Of a stretch of 64,000 nucleotides of DNA, positions 37,476-50,565 are shown piece after piece. The position numbers were made by a program, and so were the translations under genes. Numbering within the stretch: position 1 is the first letter of the stretch; every line of letters starts with the position of its first letter. The stretch comes from Atrina japonica (Eukaryota; Mollusca; Bivalvia; Pterioida; Pinnidae), in contig BROG01000930.1 of assembly GCA_030159075.1 (NCBI GenBank), positions 1 to 64,000 of the forward strand, given 5' to 3'. The notes under the pieces are model-generated. The model saw only the letters and a program-made list of their open reading frames with translations. It searched no databases and had not been told where the DNA came from.

Positions 37476-37814
37476 CTGTAAATGAAAATAAATGTATTCT
37501 TCAATTTTATAGATACAAGAGTAACTCTTATACAAAAAGTTAAATTTGAAATAATCCCTGAACAGATTTACAAACATGAAAAATCTTGGTCTCATTCCAT
37601 TCAAAAGAATACTCACAAGTCCTACAATATATTTAATTTTGCTTCCTTAGATGATCACATTTCAGGATTATCTGATGTTATGTGATATTCTTTGACTTGA
37701 GTAATTCTAAGTTTTATGAGAGAAGGCAATGCCCACTGCTTAAAGTAATGCCCAGAATGATCACCCATCTCTCATCAGATATATTATTATCTCACATTGT
37801 ACAGACAAATCTAT

Positions 37815-38196
37815 CATTTTGCAAAGCCAGAATCCCTGTCCACATTTTGCCAAGCCAGAATCCCTGTCCACATTTTGCCAAGCCAAGAATTTCTGTTAAC
37901 ATTTTACCAAGCCAGAATTTCTGTCCACATTTTGCCAAGCCAGAATTTCTCTGTTCTCATTTTGCCAAGCCAGAATTTCTGTCCACATTTTGCCAAGCCA
38001 GAATTTCTCTGTCCACATTTTTGCCAAGCCAGAATTTCTCTGTCCACATTTTGCCAAGCCAGAATTTCTCTGTCCACATTTTTGACAAGCCAGAATTTCT
38101 CTGTCCACATTTTTGCCAAGCCAGAATTTCTATCCACATTTTGCTAAGCCAGAATTTCTCTGTCCACATTTTTGCCAAGCCAGAAATTCTCTTTTC
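37815..38196. repeat. 28-30-bp tandem array, about 13-14 units
   Basis: Units of the form ccagaatttctctgtccaca plus ttttgccaag run for about 380 bp. Because the unit is not a multiple of three in every copy, long repetitive frames open on both strands (for example 187 codons on the plus strand); these are not genes. The right flank matches the single-unit relative at 15.1 kb. Confidence 0.95.
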
Positions 38197-38682
38197 ACAC
38201 CCTACGGTGTACACAAACTACATACACTATGATTTGATCACATAATTTTGGATGTGATAAGAATACACTGCAGAAAATTTTGTTTAATTCTTTTATAGCA
38301 TAAACATGTATTTGAAGCATGAGAGAAAATCGTCAATGAAATGCATACATGTGTAATTTTGTGTCAACATAAGATGTTATTAACCCCAAACTGCAAAATG
38401 TGCTTTGACTTGTTTCCAATAAACCCTCAGACTGGACAACCAGATTCCTACCACTCAGATGGATATTTCCTTATCCAGAGAGCACACCCATGTAAAATTC
38501 TATTAGTCTGCACTAGCAAGAAACATTTCTCTCTCATCAGATTTATAACCCATAACTCTCACTTTATCAGTGAGATTTACATATAATGGTATAAGAAAGT
38601 TCATTTGGCTATCATCAGATGGCTGCACCCCATGTAAGTGAGAATTCTCAAAATCAGGATGTATTTTATATGTGAAGCTGAT

Positions 38683-39140
38683 ATAGTCAAACCTATTTTC
38701 AGCAGCTACTTAAGGGAGATTGGAAAAGTGGCTGCATGAGACAGGTGGCATTTGGTTCCAGGTTGACAAAAATCACAAGAAAATTGGTATTCCATGATGC
38801 AGTGTATAGCAACAAATGTATATTCATATACCAATACATTACAGTTTGATGTTAAGATGATCAGGTGTCTAAATCATGTACATTACGGTGGTGCCAAGCT
38901 AACCAGTTTGCAGGTTTTCTAAAAATAGATCATGTGATCAACCATCCTAAAAATATGGTTGCTGAAAACAGTGTGACCAAGCATTTTGTCCTGAATATCA
39001 CTGACTGTTGGTCGTGTTAGACAGGTGGCTGCTGGTTTAAGTATGTTTATATAGTGAAATTGATTGGAGGGACAGAAACTGGCTGTTGAAGACAAGTGGC
39101 TGCTGAAAACAGGTGGCCTTTAAGGCAGGTTTGACTGTAT
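38683..39140. mobile_element. Inverted-repeat element with GTCAAACCT ends
   Basis: The left end reads tagtcaaacctattttcagc and the complement of the right end reads atacagtcaaacctgcctta. The interior repeats the words gtggctg and acaggtggc. It is non-coding. Confidence 0.6.
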
Positions 39141-39973
39141 TTTAAATGTAAAACCTTGATTTGGATTACCAATATTACTATATTATCATATTGCATAGGT
39201 TTCGATAGGCAAGACATTTTAGCTCCAAACATCATGCTAAATGTTAAACAATTCCTTATCCAGTTGATGAAGCTCAGTGTATCACAACATAACATGTTCT
39301 CGATTTGAAGCTGTAGATATGGAAGCCACAACCTAACATTGTGTTAGGATTGATCATAAAACTACAGCCATTATTACCTATGAAAACTTAATTACATTTG
39401 TTTACAAGCTGAGTCAACTAACCCATACCTGATACATAGCAAATGAGGTAACATACTTGACAAATACAAACTGACAATGTACAACAGCTGTGCTAACTCG
39501 CCACTTACATCATACATTGATTTTACGGATCATATGATAAAAGTATCCAATGCTAGTATAAAATAATGAACAACTGGAAAGGTAAAAAGATCATATTTCT
39601 ATTTGTTACAGACATACTTTTCTTCTTATTGTGATACAATATTTTAAGACCTTGGGGGAATTTACATTGTACTATCATTTACATTTTTAATGCATTTGTA
39701 AATTGTAATACCTGATGTCTACATGGTATCAGCCTTAGTGAGAATACATTGGTTTTCTTAGATTTCCAATAATTTTAGTTCCAGAGTATCCTGGAATCAA
39801 TGATCTCTCACTAATGGACCATATTTTACAGGCTTGGTCACATATAATATCCTGATGGATTTATGAAAGAAAATGTAGATTCGCAACTATTTACTATTTT
39901 CCTTGTAATTTACACCTATGCCTTTTATACTAAATGCTTTTTTTATCAGTTATCATTACTTGTGGTGTTATGA

Positions 39974-40133
39974 TATTGTGTACACCACTGATCTGTTAGT
40001 AAACTATCAAACTTGCTAATCTCAGAAAATTTGGACATTGTGTATGCCATTGACCTATAAACTATCAAATCTGCTATTCTCAGGAAATTAGGACACTGTG
40101 TATGCCACTGACCTATAAGTAAACTATCAAACC
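39974..40133. repeat. Three-copy tandem repeat of about 60 bp
   Basis: Three diverged copies of a unit containing gtgtatgccactgacctata and gtaaactatcaaac occur upstream on the plus strand of the 40336 exon, i.e. downstream in the transcript. Confidence 0.8.
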
Positions 40134-40335
40134 TTCACTAAGGTCTGAAAATGTGGAGTAAACTTAGATCCTGTGAACGAAGAAAAAAATGCTGAGGTCC
40201 CTTTGGAATGAAACTTGTGAAGGAGGCATAAATCGCAAAGGTGTCTTTTAAACAAAGACTCCCTTAACATAGAAGAGTCATGAGAGGAATGTTGGAAAGA
40301 ATCAACTGTTCTACTCTAAATGTTAACTACCTTAC

Positions 40336-40466
40336 CTGATTTTTGGACTGTTATGTTTAAAGAACTGTAAGAATTTGGGAATAAGAATGTTAAGTGGTCG
40401 AGTGCTATCATTGTCAAGATCCTCAGCTGTGTCTTCACATATCTTCTGTAGAGCTCCAAATGCTCC
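40336..40466 (-). CDS. TNPO1: TNPO1 exon: [12 protein letters not shown]...
   Basis: This 131-nt exon follows acceptor gttatttcag and encodes [20 protein letters not shown], then [21 protein letters not shown], matching the human segment [20 protein letters not shown]. It ends with two bases of an Arg codon (AG|gtaagg), completed by G in the next exon. It is too short to appear as a long open frame and is recognised by homology and splice sites. Confidence 0.96.
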
Positions 40467-40572
40467 CTGAAATAACAAACAAGAAAATTGCAAAAAATAG
40501 TCTTAGAGTGTGTGTAACTGTTAATTTTAAATTTTCAAGTAACAGAGATTCAATTAATGATGATGATGATCT

Positions 40573-40700
40573 ATTTTAATGTGTTTAATGCCACACTCAA
40601 TAATGTTTACTGGATGACTGGCAGACTTAATTGGTGGAACAGAATGCATTGGTACAACAAATCCAGCAAAAGACCCAACTACTGAGCCAACTAACACTGT
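40573..40700 (-). mobile_element. SINE fragment
   Basis: Has the tgtttaatgccacactcaa tail and the ggtggaacagaatgcattgg body of the SINE family, with a tgagccaact head remnant at the high-coordinate end. Confidence 0.55.
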
Positions 40701-41689
40701 CAACTTAGGGAAACATTGATATATGAATGTAGTTGATCAAATTGTGTTCTTGAAAGCATTTCAGCTAGAATTAGTGAAAAACAAAAGTAAGCCTGCAAAT
40801 GATATGGCAAATTTGATACACAAGTGTTTGTATTTGCTATTTTTATGCAAATATTTGTTTTAATGATTTCATCATAGTAACACTATACAAGTATTACCAT
40901 GGATAATCAAGAGGTTTTTTTTACCAATCATGGGTATGCCATGAATAAAAAGGTGTGTTGTTTCTATGTCAAGTTCAAGATGGACCTGATTTGGTGGAAT
41001 CTTAGAATTCCTTCATTTTTAACTAAAATATATACTGTATGTAGGGCTGTCATTGATGAGAAATTCTATATTGATATATTGATATGTAAAAGTATCGATA
41101 TATATATCAATAAATTGATTTATTTGGTACTTCTATAAAACGCATTCAGAATAAATAGATTCTTTATAATATTTAGGTGTGTTATTGTGTATTTGACTAC
41201 CTGAAGATGAAAAAAATCAATCATTACACGGAAAACATTATTTATTTGAACAAATTAAACAATTAGAATGAAATGTAAACATAGTTCAAGAACATGAAGT
41301 AAACTGAATGGAAAATTTTGGAAACTTATAAGAAAAAATATCCTTTGAACTGCATTATGAAATGTATCGACTCAAGAAATGCATCGATTAATATATCGAC
41401 AATTAATTTCTTTGGATTTGTCGTGTATAAAGAATGACAAGATGGAGAAATTTAGCACTGCCCTTGAATTAGCACAATGACTTCTGTGCGAAAGTTGCTA
41501 ATACTAGAATACTGCTAAAATAAGTTCACGTACAGTATATGATTACCTATGCATGATCCAAACCCAAACTTCAAGTGATCTAACAAGTAACTAAACAACT
41601 AGGTCAATTAGGATTTAAATCAATAACTCAACACCAAGACGCCAACTTTTTTTTTTAAATGATGTTTTTTTTCTCAAACACTTAAAAAT

Positions 41690-41920
41690 TTATCAGTAAG
41701 ATGGTGGTACATGTAGGTAATTTTTAATAGTGGAGGAGTGACTCTGTTAAAATGTACCCAGAGAGATCACCCGCTTACTGCAACCTGGTAAACTTTCTCA
41801 CTAAATCAGTATGGCTTCCAGTAGGGATAGCTAGCACTCAGAGTTGTGCTGACTAAGGTGAGAGACTCCAAGGCTTAAACTTTAAGTGCAATTCTCTAAT
41901 CACTTGGCCAAAGAGGTCAC
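41690..41920 (-). mobile_element. tRNA-headed SINE, degenerate
   Basis: On the minus strand the head reads ctttggccaagtgattagag, resembling a Leu/Ser-type tRNA A box. The body shares aatgtacccagagagatcac and aactttctcactaaatc with the copy at 47.7 kb. Confidence 0.7.
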
Positions 41921-42576
41921 TAAGAATTCAACTGATCTTGTTTGAGTTGCATTGGGGTTCAAACCAATGACTTAATATAAAATCAACTGAAATATCAATT
42001 TTAATAGCCATATCTCAACTACAAAATGTGAACTCACCTGTTGTTTAACCAACAATAGGAATAATTAAGAATTTCATTTTCATTACTATGCTGATATAAT
42101 TCAGCAAAAATTGTGTTTTTGTGGTAAAATAAAAAGATATACATGTATACTTTTTAGTATTCTGCTAATTAACTTCAAACTTAGAAGCTTATTCATGTTT
42201 CTGTTTCTTTAAAATACAACAGCATATCTAAGCTTTAATAATTTTATGGTAATTACACATACTTGTATACTAAACAAATTTAATTAAGAATTTCATTTTC
42301 ATCTTTTCATGTTGAAATGATTCAGCAAAAATCAAATTTTGTTGTAACATAAAAGATATGTTCTAAAGCATTCTAACAATATACTTCAAACAGATGCTTT
42401 TTCAATATTTTCAGTTTCTTAAAATAGCAACAGCATAACAAAGGTTCAAAATAAATAATGATATTAAAATACACCTGTTTATTATTCTGTTCTCGTGAAC
42501 ATTAAAATAAAGCTGAACAGGAACTTTTAATTTTTCAACTTTTTGTGTTGCAGATTGAAGAGCAAAATATTCGTAA

Positions 42577-42652
42577 ACCAACCAACCCAATCAATATCCC
42601 CTCCAACCAACCCAATCAATATCCCCCTCCAACCAACCCAACCAATATCCTC
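42577..42652. repeat. Three-copy 26-27-bp tandem repeat
   Basis: Three near-identical units of the form ccaaccaacccaatcaatat plus cccctc. Confidence 0.9.
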
Positions 42653-43692
42653 CTCCCCAGCAAAAATCAAGTTAGAACACTGATCAATTAAAACATTTTT
42701 AATATATCAATTGATCACAACAAAGATACACAATCATCCATCATATTAAAGAGCATTAAATGAAATTTTCTGTATTTTTAGAACTAATCATCGAAAACCT
42801 AATCAAAATCAGTGTGCGTGTTTTTGAGATATTAGCGATAAACTGCAAAACTCATCTTCACAAATAGCTCAATTAGCCAAAAAGGGGCAGAGCTTCGTGT
42901 GACATCACATCGCAGACTCCGGTTGCAAAGTATGTGTTTCACTTTAGGCTTTGTATCAGAGATGCCTCAGGCATGGACGACGATTAACACACTTGCTGGT
43001 TTATTGAGTGAATATATTTTTCTGTACAATAATGTAGGAATAATTGTTTTTAACTGTTGCAGTCATGATTTTTGTTTGGGAATTTTAATTAATCAATAAA
43101 ACGAGATTAAGTTGTAACATTTTCGTGTTAGGCAATGATATTCTATAGAAATCTAGCTTTTTTCATTATTTATGAATCTATGCTTACATCTCTGAGTTAA
43201 ATAGCATAATTGTCATCCAAGGAGAAAAAAATAATTAATAAATTAAATTATAAACTTTGCGGAGTTAAATTGTAAAAACAAATTAAATAGAATTACTATT
43301 TTTTTTTTATATAAACTGATAAAGTGATATCATAGAAGTATATGTAAATTGTATGTTATTTTGAAAAGACAACTGTCGTAAATATCGCATTGTACTATTG
43401 GTAGAGCAAATAAAGTACATATACAATGGAAATTGAGAGCAACATTAACTGTAATAAAATGGAAATTTAATGAAAATACGGTCCTAATAAACAACAAACA
43501 AAAAAGCAAAATGATTTTCACCAGGGTCGTGTTTTTATTCACAATTGGTTAAAGATTACGTGTCAATTATATAAAGAACTTAGTCACTCTTAAAATACCA
43601 TACGGAAACCTAATATTTTAAATAAAATTTAATGTATTAGTAGTCTTACTATATTAAAAAAAAAAAACAAGTTAAAATGCAGTATTTTTATA

Positions 43693-44776
43693 CAGGGGTC
43701 GAAATTAGCGGTGGTCCGTAAGAGCAGCGGCCCAGTTGGCTTGTCAAATTTTGGAAAACATTGCTAAGTTAAACCAGCGATATATAAAGCCTAATCACTG
43801 GTTAAACCGTTTTCGGTTTCGATTTGTTTTGAAACTCAGTCGGAATCCCTCTTCTCTTTTGGACATAAATGATTTAAACCATCATTGTTCCGCAAATGAA
43901 GCATTGTATATACCCCCTCTACAAGATAACTCGAGATCGGCGGCACGTTTTAACAATCAGTGTAAAGACATTACATTTTCAAAGCTTTTAATTAACATTG
44001 AATTGCAATGCCGGTCGACATGTGGAAGTTTCTTGAGGGTGTAAAACCTCCGGAAAAAAGCAAAAGTTCACGGATACTGAAAGAAAAGACAGAGGACATG
44101 TCTACGAAAAAGAGAAAAGAAAAAGAAAATTCATGGAAACATGGAAGGTAAGCCGTAAATGGCTGAATTTCAGTGATGACAAAATGACTTGTACATGGTG
44201 CATTGATTATGCAAACAGTGCCAAATTACAAGAGAACGAACGGCAGAAGTCAGGTTTCATATCTGGTTGCACAAATCTGAAATTAGATTCTGTGACTTTA
44301 CATGAAAAAAGTGAATTTCACGGGAAATCGGCTGCAGCATTCGAAGCAAAACAAAATGACCCAGGGTCCTGTCTGATTTGTTGTCTGTCATATTTCACAC
44401 TGACGAAATACCAACTTTTGACCCAACAAAAGCCAATGACTTGTGGAATACTGAGGGGATCAGATCAAGGAGGCCAAATACTCAACCGTATGGAACCCGA
44501 GAGTTGGGGGAAGAGGAGGAATTTATGGATGTGTGGACTGAATTAGATTCAGATTGTCACTGAGTTTTTCTTTGTTATCCAGATTGTCACTGAATTTTTT
44601 CTTTGTTATTATTACTTGAATATACTCTGAAGAAGTTGCTACCATTAAAAATTGTTATTTTTATTTATCTTATGTCTTTTTATATGTGGGCCAGTGAAAT
44701 TTTGGTTGGGCCAGTAGAAATTAAATCCTACTGGCCCGACTGGCTGCCAGGTTTGAAAAGTTAATTTCGACCCCTG
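43693..44776 (+). mobile_element. hAT-like element (1,084 bp) with CAGGGGTCGAAATTA termini
   Basis: The left end is CAGGGGTCGAAATTAGC and the complement of the right end is CAGGGGTCGAAATTAAC, 16 of 17 identical. Subterminal sequence on both sides has a gg(c)ccagt word. The element contains a broken zinc-finger frame, described separately. The 8-bp flanks do not match. Confidence 0.8.
44020..44563 (+). pseudogene. Broken hAT-type zinc-finger protein (KIAA1586/ZNF862-like N-terminus)
   Basis: A first frame begins MWKFLEGVKPPEKSKSSRIL and is lysine-rich. It stops after about 42 codons and the homology continues in another frame from 44133: SRKWLNFSDDKMTCTWCIDY, then GFISGCTNLKLDSVTLHEKS and EFHGKSAAAFEAK. 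CxxC followed by HxxxxxH is the pattern of TTF/BED-type fingers found at the N-terminus of KIAA1586- and ZNF862-like, hAT-derived proteins. The catalytic hAT domain is absent. At least one frameshift separates the two parts. Function of the intact relative is not clear to me. Confidence 0.65.
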
Positions 44777-47689
44777 ATATATGTAAATTGTATTTTACAT
44801 TATTATCAATTTACTAAGAAAAAACCCACATTTTCCGGTTACGTGTGATATACAAAGGTGAGTTTTGCCGAACGCCTACGAGATTAACACTACACCCAAT
44901 CATCTCTGAAATTTTGGCCGGGTCCAAAATGGAAGCTGCATTATACTTTCACACTCCGGTTATTTGCAAACAAAGCAACAATTATTTCATATATTTTAAA
45001 AGTGTCATAATAATTATTTATTTGGTAAATTTTGTGATTTTAACAACAATGAATACAACTCGCTTTACCGTCCACTTTTAATTTCCGCCATGCAGTAGTC
45101 ATCCTTAGGCTACTCTGTGACGTCACAGTGTAACTCACAAGTTTGCCGGAAGTGGAATGAATTCTAAATTAGTTTTCTGAAAGCAGGTTAAATCACTCAC
45201 TTTGGTGGTCAATATCTGGAGAACGCACCTACCGATTTTGATTGGGTTTTCGATATTGTTCTTAGAATCATGAGTTCTATAAATATAGAAATGTTCATTT
45301 TTCACTCAGGGTGCCCTTTAAATGACCTTTACCAAATATTGTTTAATGAAGCAAATATTGTATAACTTTAGAATAATGACCTCAGACATCTTTTGTGTTG
45401 CATGTTTAATATCAAAATTATCTTCATAAAATATAAACATTAAATAACAGATTATATTACATCATTTTACAGTCCTATTTTCTATCACTTCAGAATATGA
45501 ATTTTAATTTTCACAATCTAAAAGGCAGAATGATAAACAACTGTCAAGATATTAATCTTTATTATGTAACACAGTGATTTTTTTAAATTGTATTTTTAGA
45601 TGCTATAGGCTTTTGTACATGTAGTAAGCTCATTACACAAATGATATTTCCACACAGCGTTGTCATAAATTGTTGTCATGAATACAGCATTTTGATGCAT
45701 GTAATTTTACTGTGGAAAAAAATTTGCCAATTGAAAGTTACCAAGATCATTAAAAGTAATAATTCTATGTAAAACACTTTAATCAAAACTACCTCAGAAC
45801 ATATTTGCATTAAAAAAAGAGTAAACTACAGGTAATGTGACACTGAACAAATACATACTTGGAGAATGTTCCAATGAACTTCATTGGCTTTATTAAAGTG
45901 TAAGCATGAATAATCTTCAATGAAATTCTAAAATGACACACCTCAAATATTGTGTCATTATTACCTGTCATAAAAACACTATCAAAGTCAAGTTGTTGGG
46001 AAACAAGTTTTATTAAAACCTTCTCCAAACATGCTATTTGGCACTTACTCCTTTATCTCCCACACAACACAAACCACACAATAATAAAGAAGACTTTCAT
46101 TTCCTGAAAATTTAGACGATATTATAAATGCAATAAAAGCAACTGATACAAGAAATGGTCATAATACTTGGCTGGTTGTAATGGTTTCTGATATTTTTTT
46201 GTATACCTAACATATTTCACTTATCTATGATGTCACTGGCTGTAGTGAAAAGCTAGCTACTGTATATACTCTGATTTAAGCTCAGATATTATGCAAGTGC
46301 TGTGTGATACACATGTGTTATAATATGCCACATGTGGATATGGTTCAAATCCAATTCTCTTACTTCAGTTACAAATGGTTGGTTTAGATAAAATTGTAAT
46401 TACAACATTTTTACTTACTTTTAAAAAGTACATATTCTAAACAAATAAATCATAATTACAACATCAGCCCCCCCTTTTTTTCAATTTCCTTGCTCTTTAT
46501 AAAAATTATATAAATATTCCTTAAACAAATTTTTCTACAGCTGACATGAATTTTAATAATGATGAATAAATTGAATAAGATAATAAATAATAAAAACATT
46601 CTAATATGTTAGAGAGAAAGTGGTATGCCTTTAACTTTATTTTTCATAATGTCAAATTATATTTTCAGAGTTAATCAACAGAATTCTCCATTTTAATTTA
46701 AACAGAGAACCATTTAAGATATTTTATTTTCTGTGATAGACAGCTAGATACATATAAACAGATAGGGAAAGAAACCGGTAGGGTAGAAAGAGTTGTATAA
46801 TTGTTAACTGTACATGGATGTACTGTCTGACAAAGGATTACAGATCTATAATAATCTGACTTAGCATTTTACTATTTCATGTACTGTAATGTGAAAATTA
46901 AGTTAAGAATAGGAAGTCCAGGGAAATAAGGATGCTAATTGTGTTCCTACCTCTGATACCGTCATAAAGATCTACTATTATAGCGTACAATTAAAGGACA
47001 ACTGAAACATTAACATCCAAGTGGCTTAAGACAGACAGAAATCATAAATAATAAAGAGTTAGATTGCCATCATTGTTATACAAATAAGTAATGAGCCATA
47101 TACTGTTTTCAGTTATTAAGACACTCAGGATTAATTTCTGGGTTTTTTTTATAACTATGATGGTTCCCAAGTTTCATGCAATCATATCCCATATCCATTT
47201 CACTTCCTTGCCAAGATTCTTGTACTCTACTCAAAGCAAATACCTAGTATAAAACATTCTCTACATATTTGTTTTATTGAAACCACATGCAATAAATGAT
47301 TCTGGCAACTGAAAACTTTTCTTTATGTGTTCATGGTTAAAAAATTGTATGTGAATCGTTTTGCTGTATGAGTTTGTATTGTTTGTAAATACTGATAATC
47401 ATACAATAACTGAAAACAAACTACACTGCCCATCTTCACTACAAGCTTCTATTATAAATGAAACCCAGACAAGTAAATCAATACTCAGTAATGAAAAGTA
47501 AAAAAAATGGGGATTTTCCAAACAAACAGTCTGATATCTGTGAGGCTATGCAGTCTGACCTATAAATATATTTTTTTTATTTTAAAAATATCCTAAATTA
47601 ATACAACATAAAGCATTCTAAATAAAATGCTCATGTCAGTAACTAAAACATATGATACAGAGCACATTCGATCATTGTAACAATTATAT

Positions 47690-47940
47690 TTTAATAATGT
47701 TTTACACCACACTTTAAAAACAATTTTCAGTTACATGGGGGCAGCCAGTTTTAATGGTGGAAGAGAGAACCCGGTTACAATGTACCCAGGAAGAGACCAC
47801 CAACCTTCCACAAGTAAACTGGAAAACTTTCTCAAAAAATCCGCTTAGGTTCCAACAGCTCTCAAAACTGAACTGAGCAGATGTGAGAGACTTCATGGTT
47901 CAAAGCGTGATGCTCTAAACTCTCGGCCATGGAGGCTCCT
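47690..47940 (-). mobile_element. tRNA-headed SINE
   Basis: On the minus strand the head reads cctccatggccgagagttta with an A-box-like TGGCCGAGAGTTTAGA and a B-box-like tttgaaccatg. The body has accgggttctctcttccacc and the tail gtgtggtgtaaaacatta. Confidence 0.75.
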
Positions 47941-47965
47941 ATTGTAACAATTCATATAAAGACAG

Positions 47966-49115
47966 TGGAACCTCACCTACAGACCATCTCACTTAAGAGA
48001 CAAGCTCACATTTCAGACCACAAGTTTTCAGTCTCTTGATAAATATCTAATAAGTACAGAACCTCACCTACAGACCAACTCACTCAGGTGACAAGCTCAC
48101 ATTTCAGATCACAAGTTTTCAGTCTCTTGATAAATATACAGACCAACTCACTCAGGTGACAAACTCACATATTAGACCACAAGTTTTCAGTCTCTTGATA
48201 AATATCTGACAGAACTCACTCAGGTGACAGAGACAAACTCACATTTCAGACCACAAGTTTTCAGTCTCTTGATAAATAAGTATCGCCTGATAACTCAGTA
48301 CAAGCTCCTTTCACCTACAAGTTTTCAGTCTCACTTATAAGAGACAAACTCAGACCATTCACTTAAGAGACAAACTCACATTTTTCACAAGTTTTCAGTC
48401 TCTTGATAAATATCTAATAAGTACAGAACCTCGCCTACAGACAAACTCACTCAGGTGACAAGCTCACATTTCAGACCACAAGTTTTCAGTCTCTTGATAA
48501 ATATCTAATAAGAACAGAACCTCACCTACAGACCATCTCACTTAAGAGACAAACTCACATTTCAGACCACAAGTTTTCAGTCTCTTGATAAATATCTAAT
48601 AAGTACAGAACCTCACCTACAGACCAACTCACTCAGGTGACAAGCTCACATTTCAGACCACAAGTTTTCAGTCTCTTGATAAATATCTAATAAGTACAGA
48701 ACCTCGCCTACAGACCAACTTAAGAGACAAACTCACATTTTAGACCACAAGTTTTCAGTCTCTTGACTAATAAGTACAGACCACCTAAGACCATCTCACT
48801 TAAGAGACAAACTCAGTTTTCAGTCTCTTGATAAATATCTGATAAGTACAGAACCTCACCTACAGACCATCTCACTTAAGAGACAAGCTCACATTTCAGA
48901 TCACAAGTTTTCAGTCTCTTGATAAATATCTAATAAGTACAGAACTCACCTACAGACCAACTCACAGACATCACATGTCCACTCTTGATAAATATCTGAA
49001 AGTACAGAAAGCTCTCGCATTTTCAGATCACAAGTTTTCAGTCTTTGATAAATATCTAGTGAACAGAACCTCACCTACAGTCCACCTCTTGCATACATTT
49101 CATTCTTGATAAATA
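47966..49115. repeat. 91-bp tandem array, about 12 units, partly scrambled
   Basis: The unit contains acagaacctcacctacagac, ctcacttaagagacaa or ctcactcaggtgacaag, and aagttttcagtctcttgata. The first unit begins acagtggaacctcacctaca, resembling the CAGTGGAACCTC ends of pogo/Tigger-type elements. Several units are shortened or rearranged. Confidence 0.92.
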
Positions 49116-49723
49116 TCAAATTAAAGTTCTGTAGTAAATTAAAATTCTGTAGTACCAAATTTATATTTTTATGAAACAAGACATAAGTGTTTATATTCTT
49201 AAACCTCTAGCAAGAATATGAAAACATGAGTTTTATACTTGACAAGTTAAGAGACATAAATTCAATTGAGATTCCTTTTATCACATAAATTGTGTGATTG
49301 ATTAAATCACCCAATGCCTTTAGCAAATTAAAGTTTTGTAATAGGAAAAATAAACACTGAATGTCAATAATGTCTGTTATCATGTGTACATGTGTATGTA
49401 TGCTATTCATATTTCTATCCCGATTTCAGATTGTTTAAACACTGTCAGCCTGTGATACAAAATATGATGACAGTTTTCTTGTAGAATCAATTCTACAACT
49501 ACTGCAGTAAGAAGAATCATAATTCAAACAACATGACTAAGTAAATTATACAACACATACATACAACACTGAGAGGGACAAATTTCCTAATACTATTTAC
49601 TATGGGTAGCATATGACATGGAAAAGAAACAAAAAGGTGGCTATATATAGCTTGAACAACAAGAACCAGGGCTCATTTCTAAATTTAGTTACACTGTTAA
49701 TGTATCTAGCTATAGATAACATA

Positions 49724-50565
49724 TACTGTATTTGTCCTTGAAAGGGCGCGTGCTCTAATAAGGGTGCCCCTGGATATTTTTTTCATGTAGATCTATTGAC
49801 TTTTTGAATTTTTTTTACCTTTTTATTTTTAATTAGTTTAGATTAACGCTCGACATAATCATACTTTTTTCTTTTTGGTGCAATAAATATCAACTGTACC
49901 CGCAAAATTTTACGTTGTAAGCAATACTTTGGATTCTATCCGTGATTTCTTTGATGCAGGGAGGTCGCCATTGACGTTCATCAACAAACGAAATGAAACC
50001 AGTCATAGTTACATTTTTTTCTTTTGTTAAATACTTATTATAATTATTTGTTTACTCCGTAACTTCATAAAACTGAATTTGGGTTTGAGATTTCAAGCAA
50101 AGGGTTGTCAATCAAACTTCCAATTTTGTCTACTGCTGTCATTTTAAACCGTCCGCAATTACCAAAATCTCCCATAATACCAGTTTTACACTTTTAATGT
50201 CAGAAATCATATTAAATAAAAGAAATTGTCCAAATTGTCAGTTTCAATGAACTTGAAGCATCTTTGTAAGGCATGTATCACTCGTACTGGTAATGTCTGT
50301 TTCCTGATCTCACAGTTCAAAGGTATATCTTAATTTGACAGTAACAAATTTTGCTACAGTTCCTTTTCCACTATTAATACATCAGGGGGATTACAAAGCA
50401 ATTAAGTCAGTAAAAACAACTACACTGTAGATAACGTTGCATAGTGGAGTATTTTACCATTTTTGCAATGTAATCAAAATGTGCTTCATGAAAGAAAAAA
50501 AATGTCAAAATAAGGGCACCCTGTACTCCAATTACCAGTGCCCAGCGCCCCTTTTAGATACGGTA
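49724..50565. mobile_element. TA-flanked inverted-repeat element (about 840 bp)
   Basis: The left end is TA|CTGTATTTGTCCTTGAAAGG then gcgcgtgc; the complement of the right end is TA|CCGTATCTAAAAGGGGCGC. The word taagggtgcccc (left) matches taagggcaccctg (complement of the right subterminal region, imperfect). It is non-coding. Confidence 0.75.

Larger units (their letters stand above)
42746..45321. mobile_element. TTAA-flanked inverted-repeat element (2.6 kb) carrying a nested element
   Basis: The left end TTAAAGAGCATTAAATG and the complement of the right end TTAAAGGGCACCCTGAG are followed by similar inner blocks, tcgaaaacctaatcaaaatc on the left and tcgaaaacccaatcaaaatc in the complement of the right arm. 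TTAA occurs at both ends. The element has no intact coding frame of its own; a hAT-like element is inserted at 43693-44776. Confidence 0.75.

Noticed and set aside
37815..38196. CRISPR-like regular repeat spacing (also the arrays at 13.5, 28.1, 48.0 and 54.0 kb)
   Set aside because: The arrays are head-to-tail units without unique spacers, within introns of an animal gene and without cas genes.
37682..38245. A 187-codon plus-strand frame and several minus-strand frames with repeated KPEF/CGQRNS-type peptides
   Set aside because: They are translations of the 28-bp tandem array on both strands. No start context, splice sites or homology supports a protein.
43693..44776. 8-bp target duplication for the hAT-like element
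   Set aside because: The flanks (tttttata and atatatgt) do not match well enough. The class call rests on the termini and the zinc-finger remnant only.
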